In this document: piece after piece, positions 30,561 to 42,526 of the stretch
Layout: each line of letters begins with the position of its first letter
How positions within the stretch are numbered: the stretch's first letter is position 1
DNA from: Neostapfia colusana
Taxonomy: Eukaryota > Streptophyta > Magnoliopsida > Poales > Poaceae
Reading direction: 5' to 3'
Assembly: GCA_030760725.1 (NCBI GenBank)
Contig: JASWHV010000018.1
Span: forward strand, 25,824,273 to 25,888,272
DNA: 64,000 nt
Position numbers and translations under genes: made by a program
Notes under the pieces: model-generated
Told to the model about the DNA's origin: nothing
The model's database searches: none
What the model saw: only the letters and a program-made list of their open reading frames with translations

Positions 30561-31408
30561 TGAGGACCACACTCACTTCTGCAGCCATCGCCGTGATGCA
30601 GAGCAGGAGATGCTCTTCGGGCTCGGGGGCTCCTGGCAGGATTTACGTAGGGGCTTTAGAGAAGCTTCGCTTTGCTAACCTCGGCATAAACCGACTCGGC
30701 GTAGCTAGGGGTCCCGCGAATTTCTGGTCTTCGCGCCAATGGCTTTGACCCTCTCTGGGTTGGCCTCAGCTCCTCGGCGTGAGGCCAGGTATTCTAAGGG
30801 TTTTCCAGAGGGTATTCTCTGGCGCTTGTCGGGCGGACGAAGACTAAGGCCAGGTTATCTAGTAGGGACGAACCCTGTCTGATCTTGACAATCAATGCCT
30901 TCGACACACACCCCAACTGAGTCTCCCTTTAGCTCTCCTAAGGCCTTGTGCATTGCACGTACGAAGGTAGGGAGAGCATTCCATAGGTCATAAGGCATAG
31001 GGGCATAACAGTACAGGGCGACTACTGTGGTAAAGGGTGCCCTTCAACTACTCCAGACACAGGGGTCTGGTGGGAGCCCTAGTAAGCATTTAGGAAGCAC
31101 AGCATATCGCAGCCTGGCATCGAGTCTACTATTTGGTCTATCATAGGGAGAGAAAATAGGTCTTTAGGGCATGCCTTATTGAGGCTGGTGTAGTCGATGC
31201 GCTTCCTGAGCTTCTCGCTGGCCTTCGGGACAACAACACGGTTCACCAAGCACCAGGGGCGGTGGACTCTCCGTCTTGTCGGACGGCTGGACGTCGGGAA
31301 AGACCTTTAAGTAGTGCTCAATCACCTCTCTAGGGATCTCTGGCCTCTGCGACGGCTGTCATGCAGCACATCGACATTGTGCCGAAGGGGGGCAACGAGC
31401 GCGCCTTC
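30561..31408 (-). pseudogene. Degraded reverse transcriptase of X
   Basis: It matches 9304-10160 of Y piece by piece: TSLNKACPKDLFSLP, NAY followed by TAG, NALPTFVRAMHKALGE. The same stop and the same missing segments occur in both copies, while the U scrap at 5497-5634 keeps the frame. The catalytic YxDD segment is not present in frame. Confidence 0.75.
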
Positions 31409-31938
31409 CTATTTGCTATCCAGGCCCCCGGCTACCCGGGTGGTCTGGGTGGCATCGGCGCTGATTCGGACGAGCCTTGTGGGTACGTCGTCCTCATCGA
31501 GGGATTGCACGTGGGGTGCTGTGGTAGAGGCACGGTGGCGTGCACTTGAGTGGAGCTGGTTTGGTTCTGCGCTGCCGAGGGTTGGCGTTCTAGTTGCTGT
31601 AAGCGCCTGGAGCTTTTCCAAGGCTAACACTGTGGCAGCACGGTCTCCACAAACCTTGAGGACGCCTGTTGGTGTAGGCATCTTCAAGACAAGGTAGCCG
31701 TAGTGGGCTACTGCCATGAATCGGTACAGGGCTGGCCTGCCGATTATGGCGTTGAAGGGGAGGTCAATCTCGGCCACGTCGAACAGAACGTACTCTGTCC
31801 GGTAGCTGTCCGGTGCCCAAAGGTCACCGGGAGGCTGATTTGGCCGTAGGGAACGACCTGTCCCGGCCCTACCCCTGAGAACGGGCTCGATGGGGCGAGC
31901 TTGGCCATCGGGATCTGCAGCTTCTGGAAGGCTGCGCG
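31409..31938 (-). pseudogene. C-terminal protease half of X, after H insertion
   Basis: It resumes the protease at AAFQKLQIPMAKLAPSSPF, directly after the H target site. It continues through FNAIIGRPALYRFMAVAHYGYL to the TAG at 31409. It is frameshifted near 31820 (one-base change in the run before DSYRTEY). Joined to 55542-55760 it equals the protease of Y. Confidence 0.75.
31934..31938. other. Target site duplication GCGCG of H (left)
   Basis: GCGCG at 31934-31938 equals 55537-55541. The unsplit protease of Y has it once (inverse complement near 8775). Confidence 0.9.
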
Positions 31939-31961
31939 TGTGACAGGCTCTGATGCCAGGC

Positions 31962-33110
31962 TGATACGGCCCCACGGGACCTCGTTGGGTGGTGCCGTGT
32001 TATGCGGCACCCAACAGCACACGGGTCGATGAACACCCATCATATTACATAAATAGTTTGCGGAAGCGTACAAGATTGTTTTACAAATAAATATATATAT
32101 CAGAGTAAACTACAGCGGAAGACTCTCACTCTCACGATTCATATCTAAACTAGCAACAAAGAAACGGTCCAGCCCACGGACGTTTCTTACTAGCAACACG
32201 AAGACAATCTGCAGCGGCGAGGATGCTCTTTGACTAAGCACTCGGAGGTTCCCGAGTCTCATCGGCACCCCTTCTCATAAGCATCGAGTCAATTACCTGC
32301 AAAACAACTCGGATAGCATCCGTGAGCATAACGCTCAGCAAGACTTAACCGTCACCCTAAACATGAAACTCTAAGTGAGGTTATGAATCTAACATAGGAT
32401 GGCATAAGCATAATTAACTCGCCTAAAAGTGAATCCTTACTTTCAGTTATTAATTGCAGCATTTTAAGTAATCCTGGGCACGCCACATCGGGAGTCCACA
32501 ATCAAACAAGAAACGCTTTCCCCCGATGTAAATTGCTCATGGCATAAAAGAATCGAGTTTGCACTAGCCTATTCATCAAGCTTCAATACAAGGTAGAAGA
32601 ATACTTCACATCAAAATGATTAGTTCCTTTCTCATGCAAGTTCTTACTACATCACGACTGTGAGAACAAGTATGCTCGGTCCATTCCGCGAGCGACGGTG
32701 ATTCGAATCAATAACACCCGGACTACACGACACGTACGCCCGTACTCGACGTTGCCTACAACAACCATCACTGACGTCGTACGTGGCAGCCTTTCCCCCG
32801 TTTCACCCCCGCTGAATCGATCAAGTCGCCCCGTACAGTAGCTACTCTCATGGTGCACCTTTTGACGTGAGATGTCATGAGAATATTCCCCACATACTGC
32901 ACACCGGCCGTCCGCCTGAGGCGACCCGAAAAGTCCCAACGACAGCTTCCCGAGGTACATCGGTTTACTGGGTCCCATATAGCCAGCATGAGTCCGGTAC
33001 ACAACTCAAACTTGTTCAACAGGGCCGCATACGGATCGGTCCTTGACCGACACGGACAGGTCTACAGCACCCAGGCCCCTATGTCCTGCTGCTCCTACAA
33101 CCTTCCGGTC
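31962..33110 (-). repeat. H LTR, left part
   Basis: It starts TGATACGGCC, the counterpart of TGACACGACC in C1, and follows the C1 LTR to the CCTTCCGGTC where G2 is inserted. It is noncoding; no ORF here is conserved. Confidence 0.8.
33106..33110. other. Target site duplication CGGTC of G2 (left)
   Basis: CGGTC at 33106-33110 equals 52657-52661. The C1 LTR has the related unsplit context CCTTCCGCTTGGTCTC near 11545. Confidence 0.95.
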
Positions 33111-35486
33111 TGTAACACCCCAAATTTTGATTCAAAACCCAAAACCATGTTCAGAGGGGAATTTAAAAATTTTTGGACGTGTTGCATGTTTTGCAAAAAT
33201 TCAAATTCAAACTGGAATTCAAATTATACTCAAAACAGAAAAGAAATGGAAAAAGAAAAAGGAAAACGGAAAAAAAACTGGCCAGTGGGCCGAAACCGCC
33301 AGCCGGCCCAGCTACCCCCCCGCCAGCCCGCCCCCGCGCGCGCCGCGCTGCCTCTCACCGACGGGTGCGACCCACATGTCATCCCTAACCCCGCGACCCC
33401 GGACTCTCTCCCGCGCGCGCGATCGCAACCGATCTGGAAACCGCGTCCCGCAGCCGAATTCCGGTCCCAGAGGACTCCAACTCGATCACAACAGACCCAC
33501 CGCCCTCCCCCGGCTATAAAAACCCCCGATCCGATCAGTTTTTCCCACGCGATCGCCGATTTTTACTCCGGTGAGCACCGAGACTTCGCCGGTGAATTCT
33601 GGCCGATCTAAGCTCGGAAACTCTGATCTAACTCGCTGGTCTTGATCCACCGCCTCCGGGGAACTTTGCAGGTACAGAAAACTCGGAGAGTTACGGTGCA
33701 AACACAGCGCCGACGAGCTTCGCCGTGGTTTTGCCTCGGACCTCGCCGCCGATCACTTTCCAGGACCCCCGAGCTCGAGAAAACCCCCGAGGTGAGATCC
33801 CTGACCTCTCCTCTACCGATCTAGGCCATAAGATCACAGTTCTAGGCAGAATTCTCGAGGATCCGAAAGTTTCCGGCAAGATCGCCGCTTCCCGCCGCCG
33901 TGCGCCGCCGGCAGCGCCGCCCGCGTTCGATCAGAGCGACGTGGCCGCATGTGCGCCATTTATTTTAAATCGCACGGTAGACTTTAAAACCCCGCGTACC
34001 GGTTCGATCTTATAATCTCAGCCATCGGTTTAAAATCGGACGGTCCACGTCGACCCCGCGTTATAAAGACTGGAGTTCTTACGTGCTACCCCCTGGGGTT
34101 CTCTAGAATTGAGAGCTAGCCCCGGAAACTTCAGATCTAGCCCCTGGAACTCCAGAAAATCATGTAAATCCATTTAAAAATCAGTTTTAACCCCTGGACT
34201 TAATAGAAATTAGGAAAAACACCTCTGATAAGTGTAGATAGACCCCTGGAAATTATGAAAATAATATTATAGACCCTGTAATGGGGTGAATTCATTATTT
34301 TAGCCTTGTTTAGTATTTAATTTAGAAAATTGAATATGTAACTAGTGTTTAAAAATTAAAAGGGGGACAAACATAATTGTCAAAATTAATTAAAAACTTT
34401 CTCAGTACTTAGAAAACTTTGGAGTGAGATAAAAATATATTTTTGGGCTGAAATAAATCTGTTTTATCCATTATTCACATTTATTAGTATAGGGACACAT
34501 TTTTAAGTAAAGAATAGTTAAAGAAAAATAGGGAAAATAATTATGAAATAGTATACATCATAAGCCATGGTCAAAATATGATTTTAAATTATTTAGGACC
34601 AGAACCTAATCTGTTTAGGTGATGTGAATTACTAATTTAATAATAAAATACACAATTATGCATAGGAATATAAATCTGAAAATATAGCAACTAGTAAATG
34701 ATAAATGGAGTTTCTAAAATACAAAGAATTCAGTTTAGGGTTGATAGAAATTGTGAAGGCACATTGTATGCAAGTATAAACGTGGACACCAAAAATAGGA
34801 ATCATATATATACATGGTTAAAAGTGCATGCAAGCCACAACTTAATACACATAAAGTAACCACAACACATATAATGGTAAAGAACTTTTATAAATATGAA
34901 TGTGTGGTTTGTATGAAGTGTAAGTGTGAATTATGTCTTATGGATTGTTGTTTTTCTTTTGCTATGTGTGATGGTATGAAGTAGAACCTGTTCAAGAACA
35001 AGTTATTTCTTTCCAAGATCAGGACTACCCATTTCAAGAGCAGCAAGAAGGAGGCAAGTGTCCTTGACCACTTTGATCCTATGCTAGGATGTGTAGATAG
35101 AATTATTTGCATTGTCAAGTTAAATATGAAACCCATGCTAGGAAGTTTCCCTAGAATTGCATTACCTTGTTTCCTTGAAGCTTGGGTTGGGATTTATTTT
35201 ACCATGTCATATATTTACATGCATTTGCTTAGCCATGCTTAGATTGGGATATTTGGGACATGAGATCATCAGTTTATATTACCATACTCTTGAATGAGAC
35301 ATTGTGAATTATGTAGAGGTAGGGATCAAGGCAAGTTGGATGTTTTGGTTGTGTGCTGGGTGCACGAGACTTGGGTTTGTGTTTAGTACTTGCCTGGATC
35401 CTAAGGACCGGTTCATGGAGCATGTAACCCGGCTTTACAGTGCCAACCACATGCTGAGATGGGGCAGCTTGGCCAATTAATTAGGT

Positions 35487-35491
35487 GTATC
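35487..35491. other. Target site duplication GTATC of the Copia element (left)
   Basis: GTATC at 35487-35491 equals 42527-42531. The right LTR of G2 has AGGTGTATCCCCGG unsplit at about 51683-51696. Confidence 0.97.
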
Positions 35492-35921
35492 TGTTGGTGA
35501 TATGCCCAAGAGGCAATCATAACAATTCGGATAAAGGCCTGATGGATATTTGATCCATAAGAAATTAGGGTACTAATGGGCCTGTGACCTAAAAGCCCAT
35601 TAGCACGCCTATAAATATGAGGGGTAGGGTTACGGACAGATGTCTCCGCCATATAGCAGTCCCAGCCGCCACCCCTCACAGGTCAGCCGCCGAAACCCCT
35701 GCCGCGCGCACGGTGCTAGCACACCGACGCACGGCGTTCCTCCCTGTACGTGTGGACTCCGTGGAGGCGCTGCTGTTACTGCTGCGCTGATCGGCTACGG
35801 CGCGCATCTACGATCCGCTGCGCTGCGCGTCTAGTGGTAACGATCCATGACCTTCTCACTCGCATGTTTCCTGGGTGATACGGTCGAATTGCTAGAGTAG
35901 TGCATCGCCTATTTCCCAACA
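35492..35921 (+). repeat. 5' LTR of the Copia element
   Basis: 430 bp, TGTTGGTGAT to TCCCAACA. The TATA box TATAAATA is at 35610-35617. It differs from the 3' LTR at four positions seen by eye. Confidence 0.96.
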
Positions 35922-35922
35922 G

Positions 35923-37217
35923 TGGTATCAGAGCCAGGTTGCGTAGTTTTTGGTCTGGATCTTAGATGCGATCTACTGCAGACAAGTTCATATGATGAAT
36001 TTTCATAGTTCGGCTTCTGGGGTTTGGAATTGGTTAGAGTAGATTGCCATCATATGACTAAAGGATTAGTTCGTGCTCCTTCTCTGCTGTGTGCGCAACC
36101 TGTCCCTACCGGCTGGAATCACCATCGGGACTAATAGTGTACATAGCTAGCAGATTGAGCCAACAGATCATGGTCATGTGTCGCGATCTTCTCGTGGATA
36201 ACCAGTCACAATGAAAATTGAGGCATTCCGAATGGCTCAGATTTTCATAGTGATTTCACAGATTGAGCCGTTGCTGTCTGCTATAGTGACATCATTAAGT
36301 TGTTTCGCGATAGACATCGTTCTACGCTTAACTTGTTTTTGCAGGGAATGATGTGAATGGTATGGCCTAAATATGATGTGATAATCTGTGTGTAAAATTC
36401 GTGCAGCCTGCGTGTTGCAAATTTAACACAACCGGGTTGAGGTTGTCACATATTTGTATAATGACCTGCGTGTCGCCCTGTGATGCCTGATCTCTCATGT
36501 AATTTATTTGATAGCTATTAGATGTATTAGCTTCTTTTATATTCATTGAGAAACCTCAAGCATGATGGCGATGGTGATCACCATAAGAAGGGAGACATGG
36601 CGGTATAGATCATGATGGAACCATGGTGATGGAGATCACTATGATCCTAAAGGCCATACTATTCACATATATGATATGATCGTATGCCTGTGATGTTTTA
36701 CTATTCTTTTCATGCTTTTCATATGGTGGATGTTTTGTCATGATAGAATAGCTTCCCTCGGAAAAGTTGAGTATTTGATGCCATTTACCTATAGCTGCAC
36801 CTATGTTGTTTTGATCGTTGTATGGTAGGTTTGCCAAAGCAAAATACCGTCATCTATCATAATGAATAGGGTGAATGTTGGACATTCACATGCATAGTAT
36901 TGTTTTACTCAACAAAGCTATCAAAACGGTTTTGGGCTTTATGGCATAGTGTTGGGAGCTGGGGCATTGGATGTCACCCAACAAACAAGAATCATATAGA
37001 GATATGATTAACAATGGTTGTTTACCTATGTTACTAATTTTCTAGCAGTGAAGCCAAAGCTCACTAGGAATTAGTGAATATGGATCTTGGACCACTATAT
37101 GTCGTTAGAGGGAGGACGATGCTCATATAGTGGTGGTGTTTTTTATTAAACTGTTAATAAAAGATTGGTGCATAACATAGTGCTAAAACCTTGCATATTT
37201 ATTTTCTATTGTAGATC
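35923..37217 (+). other. Copia leader with primer site
   Basis: The primer site TGGTATCAGAGCC (35923-35935) is followed by a 1.28-kb leader with no conserved ORF. It ends TTTTCTATTGTAG three bases before the polyprotein ATG, a good 3' splice-site pattern, so the leader may contain an intron. Confidence 0.7.
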
Positions 37218-40200
37218 ATGTCTGCTAGTAACAATTCCGGTTTCAATTTGCGATCTGTGCTTGAGAAAGAAAAGCTCAATGGAGCTAACTTTATTGATTG
37301 GTACCGCAACCTGAGAATTGTTCTCAGGCAAGAGAAAATTGAGTATGTTCTTGAGCAACCATACCCCAATGACCTCCCCGATGATGCAAATGCCGCAACT
37401 CGCAGGACTTATGAGAAGCACTGCGATGATGCGCTTAATGCAAGTTGCCTCATGCTTGCCACAATGTCCCCTGATCTACAGAAACAATATGAGCACGCAG
37501 ATGCTTATTCTATGATTCAGGGACTACGTGGAATGTTTGAGAACCAAGCAAGGGCTGAGAGGTACAACATCTCAAAGTCCTTGTTCTCATGCAAGCTGGC
37601 AGAATGTAGCCCGGTCAGTCCCCATGTAATCAAGATGATTGGTTACATTGAGACTTTGGACAAACTTGGTTCTGAACTCAAGGATGACCTGGCTATTGAC
37701 GTTATTCTCCAGTCACTCCCACCGAGCTATGAGCCATTTATATTGAATTATCAAATGAATGGCATGGAGAAAACGTTGGCTGAATTGCATGGGATGCTTA
37801 AAACAGCCGAGGAAAGCATTAAGAAAAACACCACTCATGTGATGATGGTTCAAAAGGAGAATAAAAAGAGGAAGCGTGTGATGCATCCTAAAGGCAAGGG
37901 AAAGGTTCCCAATGAGTCTTCAAGCTCAAAGCCAAAGGGAAAATCAGGCCCTTCTCCTAATGATGAATGCTTCCACTGTCATGCTAAGGGGCATTGGTCT
38001 AGGAATTGCAAGAAGTACTTGGAGGATAAGAAGAAGAAAGGGAGTGAGACTTCCACTTCAGGTATAAATGTTATAGAAATCAATATTGCTACATCTTCTA
38101 GTGAATCATGGGTATTTGATACCGGATCAATGATTCACACTTGCAAATCGTTGCAGGGTCTAAGTGAGACTAGAAGATTTGCAAGAGGCGAGTTGGATGT
38201 TCGGGTCGGCAATGGAGCAAAGGTTGCTGTCATAGCTGTCGGAACTTATCACTTGTCATTACCCTCAGGATTAGTTTTGGAATTAAATAATTGTTATTGC
38301 ATTCCTTCTTTGAGCAAGAACATTATATCTTCTTCATGTTTGGAAGAAGTTAATGGTTATGAGATTATAATAAAGAACAAATGTTGTTCTATTTATTATA
38401 ATAATATTTTCTATGCTCAATGTCCATTAGTGAATGGATTATATGTTCTTGATCTTGAGGATAAAACAGTCTATAACATTAGTACAAAAAGGGCTCGACG
38501 AAATGATCTAAATCCCACTTTTATTTGGCATTGTCGCTTAGGTCATATAAATGAGAAACGCATTGAGAAACTCCATAAAGATGGTTTGTTAAGTTCATTT
38601 GATTTTGAATCACTTGACACATGCGAGTCTTGTTTGCTTGGGAAGATGACCAAAGCACCCTTCACTGATCAAAGTGAGAGGGCAACTGACTTGTTGGGAC
38701 TTATACATACTGATGTATGTGGACCAATGAGTTCGGTAGCTAGAGGTGGTTTTCAGTATTTCATTACTTTTACCGATGACTTTAGTAGATATGGATATGT
38801 CTATCTAATGAGGCACAAGTCTGAATCTTTTGAAAAGTTCAAAGAATTTCAGAATGAAGTACAAAATCAGTTGGGCAAGACAATTAAACTTCTACGATCT
38901 GATCGTGGGGGTGAATATTTGAGCCATGAATTTTATGATCATTTAAAACAATGTGGAATTGTTCCACAGTTGACTCCACCAGGAACGCCCCAATGGAATG
39001 GGGTGTCCGAGCGGAGGAACCGAACCTTGTTAGACATGGTTAGGTCGATGATGAGTCAGACTGATCTTCCACTATCCTTTTGGGGTTATGCTCTTGAAAC
39101 TGCTGCGTTTACACTAAACAGAGTCCCAACTAAGTCTGTTGAGAAGACACCATATGAGATGTGGACCGGGAAACGTCCCGGATTGTCTTTCCTCAAAGTT
39201 TGGGGATGTGATGCTTATGTCAAACGTTTGACGTCAGACAAACTTACTCCCAAATCAGACAAATGCTTCTTTGTGGGATATCCTAGGGAAACCAAAGGAT
39301 ATTATTTTTATAATAAAACGGAGGGTAAAGTGTTTACTGCTCGCAATGGTGTCTTCTTGGAGAAAGAGTTTCTCTCAAAAGGAGTTAGTGGGAGCAAGGT
39401 GCATCTTGAAGAAATCCAAGAAATATCTGAAAATGTTTCGGCACCCTCTATTCCTATACAGGATGTACAAGATGTTGTACAACCACTTGATGAAACACCA
39501 GCTCCACGAAGGTCTACAAGAGTACGTCGTGCAACTGAAAAGTTGACACTCCTAACCACGGAACCACAGGACATGGTATTGTTGGACAATAATGAGCCTG
39601 TGACCTACACTGAAGCAACAATGGGACCCGACTCTGAGAAATGGCTTGGAGCCATGGAATCCGAAATAGAATCCATGCATGAGAATCAAGTTTGGAACTT
39701 GGTTGATCCAATCGATGGTGTGAGACCGATCGATTGCAAATGGATTTTCAAGAAAAAGACTGATATGGATGGAAAAGTTCACATCTATAAAGCACGATTG
39801 GTGGCGAAAGGTTTCAGACAAATTCAAGGTGTTGATTATGATGAAACATTTTCGCCCGTCGCTATGCTAAAGTCTGTTCGGATTCTCCTAGCAATTGCTG
39901 CATATTTTGATTATGAAATATGGCAGATGGATGTCAAAACAGCCTTTCTTAATGGGAGTCTGACTGAGGATGTGTACATGACACAACCTGAGGGTTTTGT
40001 CGATCCTAAAAATGCTAGAAAAATATGCAAACTTCAAAAGTCCATCTATGGATTGAAGCAAGCATCTCGGAGTTGGAATCTACGTTTTGATGAAGTGGTC
40101 AAAGGGTTTGGTTTCATCAAGAACGTAGAAGAACCTTGTATTTACAAGAAGGTTAGTGGGAGCGCACTTATATTTCTGGTCCTATATGTAGATGACATAT

Positions 40201-41168
40201 TGTTGATCGGAAATGACATTCCAGTACTAGATGCTGTTAAATCCTCATTAAGGAAAAGTTTCTCAATGAAGGATTTAGGAGAGGCAGCATACATTTTGGG
40301 CATAAAGATCTATAGAGATAGATCTAAAAGGTTAATTGGATTAAGCCAAGACACATATATTGACAAGATATTGAATCGATTCAATATGCAAGATTCTAAG
40401 AAAGGTTTCTTGCCAATGTCACATGGCATCACTCTAAGCAAAAGTCAGTGTCCTTCGACACCTGATGAGCAAAAGAGGATGAGAGCGATTCCTTATGCTT
40501 CGGCTATTGGATCTATCATGTATGCCATGTTGTGTACACGCCCAGATGTATCCTATGCTCTAAGTGTTACGAGCAGGTATCAATCAGATTATGGTGAGGC
40601 TCATTGGACAGTTGTCAAAAACATTCTTAAGTACTTGAGAAGAACTAAGGATGTATTCCTAGTGTTTGGAGGTGAAGAAGAGCTCGTTGTAAGAGGTTAC
40701 ACCGATGCTAGCTTCCAAACAGACAAGGATGACTCTAGATCGCAATCCGGTTTTGTGTTCTGCCTCAATGGAGGGGCAGTGAGCTGGAAAAGTTCCAAGC
40801 AAGACACAGTAGCAGATTCAACGACGGAGGCGGAGTATATTGCAGCTTCTGAAGCTGCAAAGGAAGCTGTTTGGATCAGAAAATTTGTTTCTGAGTTGGG
40901 TGTTGTTCCTAGTGCGTCCGGACCTGTGGATCTCTATTGCGACAATAATGGAGCCATTGCACAGGCAAAGGAGCCTAGATCACACAAAAGATCCAAACAT
41001 ATACTACGACGCTATCATCTGATTCGAGAGATTATCGACCGAGGTGATGTGAATATATGCAAGGTGCATACGGATTTGAATATGGCAGATCCGTTGACAA
41101 AGCCTCTTCCACAATCAAAGCATGAGACGCACACGAGATCTATGGGTATTAGATACTTACATCAATGA
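37218..41168 (+). CDS. Copia Gag-Pol polyprotein, 1316 aa, intact
   Basis: It begins MSASNNSGFNLRSVLEKEKL and is open to TGA. Gag occupies ~1-270, with a CCHC knuckle at residues 251-264 (CFHCHAKGHWSRNC). The protease Asp is at 301 in FDTGS. A GAG-pre-integrase HHCC region lies at ~430-480 (HCRLGHINEKR, CESCLLGK). Integrase D499, D562 and E598 give the D-D35-E spacing. RT (~800-1040) has YVDD at 990-993. RNase H (~1180-1290) has TDASF, TEAEYIAAS and DNNGAIAQAKE. The order protease-integrase-RT-RNase H is diagnostic of Ty1/Copia. Length is usual for the group. It encodes the particle and all enzymes for reverse transcription and integration. Confidence 0.97.
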   Translation: MSASNNSGFNLRSVLEKEKLNGANFIDWYRNLRIVLRQEKIEYVLEQPYPNDLPDDANAATRRTYEKHCDDALNASCLMLATMSPDLQKQYEHADAYSMIQGLRGMFENQARAERYNISKSLFSCKLAECSPVSPHVIKMIGYIETLDKLGSELKDDLAIDVILQSLPPSYEPFILNYQMNGMEKTLAELHGMLKTAEESIKKNTTHVMMVQKENKKRKRVMHPKGKGKVPNESSSSKPKGKSGPSPNDECFHCHAKGHWSRNCKKYLEDKKKKGSETSTSGINVIEINIATSSSESWVFDTGSMIHTCKSLQGLSETRRFARGELDVRVGNGAKVAVIAVGTYHLSLPSGLVLELNNCYCIPSLSKNIISSSCLEEVNGYEIIIKNKCCSIYYNNIFYAQCPLVNGLYVLDLEDKTVYNISTKRARRNDLNPTFIWHCRLGHINEKRIEKLHKDGLLSSFDFESLDTCESCLLGKMTKAPFTDQSERATDLLGLIHTDVCGPMSSVARGGFQYFITFTDDFSRYGYVYLMRHKSESFEKFKEFQNEVQNQLGKTIKLLRSDRGGEYLSHEFYDHLKQCGIVPQLTPPGTPQWNGVSERRNRTLLDMVRSMMSQTDLPLSFWGYALETAAFTLNRVPTKSVEKTPYEMWTGKRPGLSFLKVWGCDAYVKRLTSDKLTPKSDKCFFVGYPRETKGYYFYNKTEGKVFTARNGVFLEKEFLSKGVSGSKVHLEEIQEISENVSAPSIPIQDVQDVVQPLDETPAPRRSTRVRRATEKLTLLTTEPQDMVLLDNNEPVTYTEATMGPDSEKWLGAMESEIESMHENQVWNLVDPIDGVRPIDCKWIFKKKTDMDGKVHIYKARLVAKGFRQIQGVDYDETFSPVAMLKSVRILLAIAAYFDYEIWQMDVKTAFLNGSLTEDVYMTQPEGFVDPKNARKICKLQKSIYGLKQASRSWNLRFDEVVKGFGFIKNVEEPCIYKKVSGSALIFLVLYVDDILLIGNDIPVLDAVKSSLRKSFSMKDLGEAAYILGIKIYRDRSKRLIGLSQDTYIDKILNRFNMQDSKKGFLPMSHGITLSKSQCPSTPDEQKRMRAIPYASAIGSIMYAMLCTRPDVSYALSVTSRYQSDYGEAHWTVVKNILKYLRRTKDVFLVFGGEEELVVRGYTDASFQTDKDDSRSQSGFVFCLNGGAVSWKSSKQDTVADSTTEAEYIAASEAAKEAVWIRKFVSELGVVPSASGPVDLYCDNNGAIAQAKEPRSHKRSKHILRRYHLIREIIDRGDVNICKVHTDLNMADPLTKPLPQSKHETHTRSMGIRYLHQ

Positions 41169-42096
41169 TCCTAGTGTGTAGTGGGAGACTTTTGTCATAG
41201 CTATGTTTATGTACTATTTGAGTAACTATTATTCACATTGATCATCAAGTATGTGACTTGTTCGTGAGACTCTTTGTTAATTATAATGTTACTCAAAATG
41301 ATCCCTAGTCTACATCGTTATATGAGACAATGATAGTACGCAGACTAGCACATGTATTAATTGATGATCACGTTTCACGGATCATAGATATGGAGATATC
41401 AAATTAATAATGTGAACACATGTTAGTGAACATGGTGTTGGATAGACCCATTCCGAGACACTGTTGGGATTGTTATTTACATATGTGCCATCAGTTGGTC
41501 TTGAGTGATACACCTGCTAGATTCTTTGACCTGAGATCGCCATTGTTTCTCACTATGTGTAGTTGTGCACTTTGAAACTATCAAACGCTACTCCGTAACT
41601 GGGTGGTCATAAAAATAGTCTTCAGGTGCATGATGAAGCATGGAATGAGATGTGTGCGGATCAAGATGGGATTTGCCCCTCCTAAATAACAGGAGAGATA
41701 TCTCTGGGCCCCTCGAGATAGTTGGATTGAAAGTGCATGGCCATGCCAAAATGATTAAAGAGTTAATCATTATGACTAAAAGTTAGTCATCGATTGAATC
41801 CACTATTTGAACGAGTGAATGGTCGAGCTATCACAAGGATGGCACGTATCTCGCCTTGAGCTTGACTGGTATCGTGTGGCAAAGGAATTAGCATGTGAAT
41901 GTATCTAGGTTCAGCCGATATGATCTTTATGTACATTCGGGAGTCAGTATGTCCTGCTAGGTACCTCTACTGACTTGTGTTTGAAAATGGTTTTCATTCA
42001 TAACCGACTGTACATGAACCTAACGGGTCACACACTTAAGGGGATGGAATATTGAAAAACTTGGCTATATGATTGTCTCTAGTGCAAGTGGGAGAT

Positions 42097-42526
42097 TGTT
42101 GGTGATATGCCCAAGAGGCAATCATAACAATTCGGATAAAGGCCTGATGGATATTTGATCCATAAGAAATTAGGGTACTAATGGGCCTGTGACCTAAAAG
42201 CCCATTAGCGCGCCTATAAATATGAGGGGTAGGGTTACGGACAGATGTCTCCACCATATAGCAGTCCCAGCCGCCGCCCCTCACAGGTCAGCCGCCGAAA
42301 CCCCTGCCGCGCGCACGGTGCTAGCACACCGACGCACGGCGTTCCTCCCTGTACGTGTGGACTCCGTGGAGGCGCTGCTGTTACTGCTGCGCTGATCGGC
42401 TACGGCGCGCATCTACGATCCGCTGCGCTGCGCGTCTAGTGTTAACGATCCATGACCTTCTCACTCGCATGTTTCCTGGGTGATACGGTCGAATTGCTAG
42501 AGTAGTGCATCGCCTATTTCCCAACA
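42097..42526 (+). repeat. 3' LTR of the Copia element
   Basis: 430 bp, with the TATA box at 42215-42222. 41169-42096 before it is a noncoding 3' internal region of about 0.9 kb ending in the polypurine tract. Confidence 0.96.

Larger units (their letters stand above)
35492..42526 (+). mobile_element. Intact Copia (Ty1) retrotransposon
   Basis: A 7035-bp element: LTRs 35492-35921 and 42097-42526 (430 bp each), Met primer site TGGTATCAGAGCC at 35923-35935, one open polyprotein 37218-41168, polypurine tract CAAGTGGGAGAT at 42085-42096, TSD GTATC. I see four substitutions between the LTRs (three transitions), about 0.9%. It is the youngest insertion by nesting order and the only element here with all parts apparently usable. 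I did not assign a Copia clade. Confidence 0.96.

Noticed and set aside
33173..33519. Overlapping ORFs at the start of both G2 LTRs (33043-33611; 49104-49810)
   Set aside because: They are in LTR promoter DNA upstream of and across the TATA box, in three frames at once. The LTR explains the duplication.
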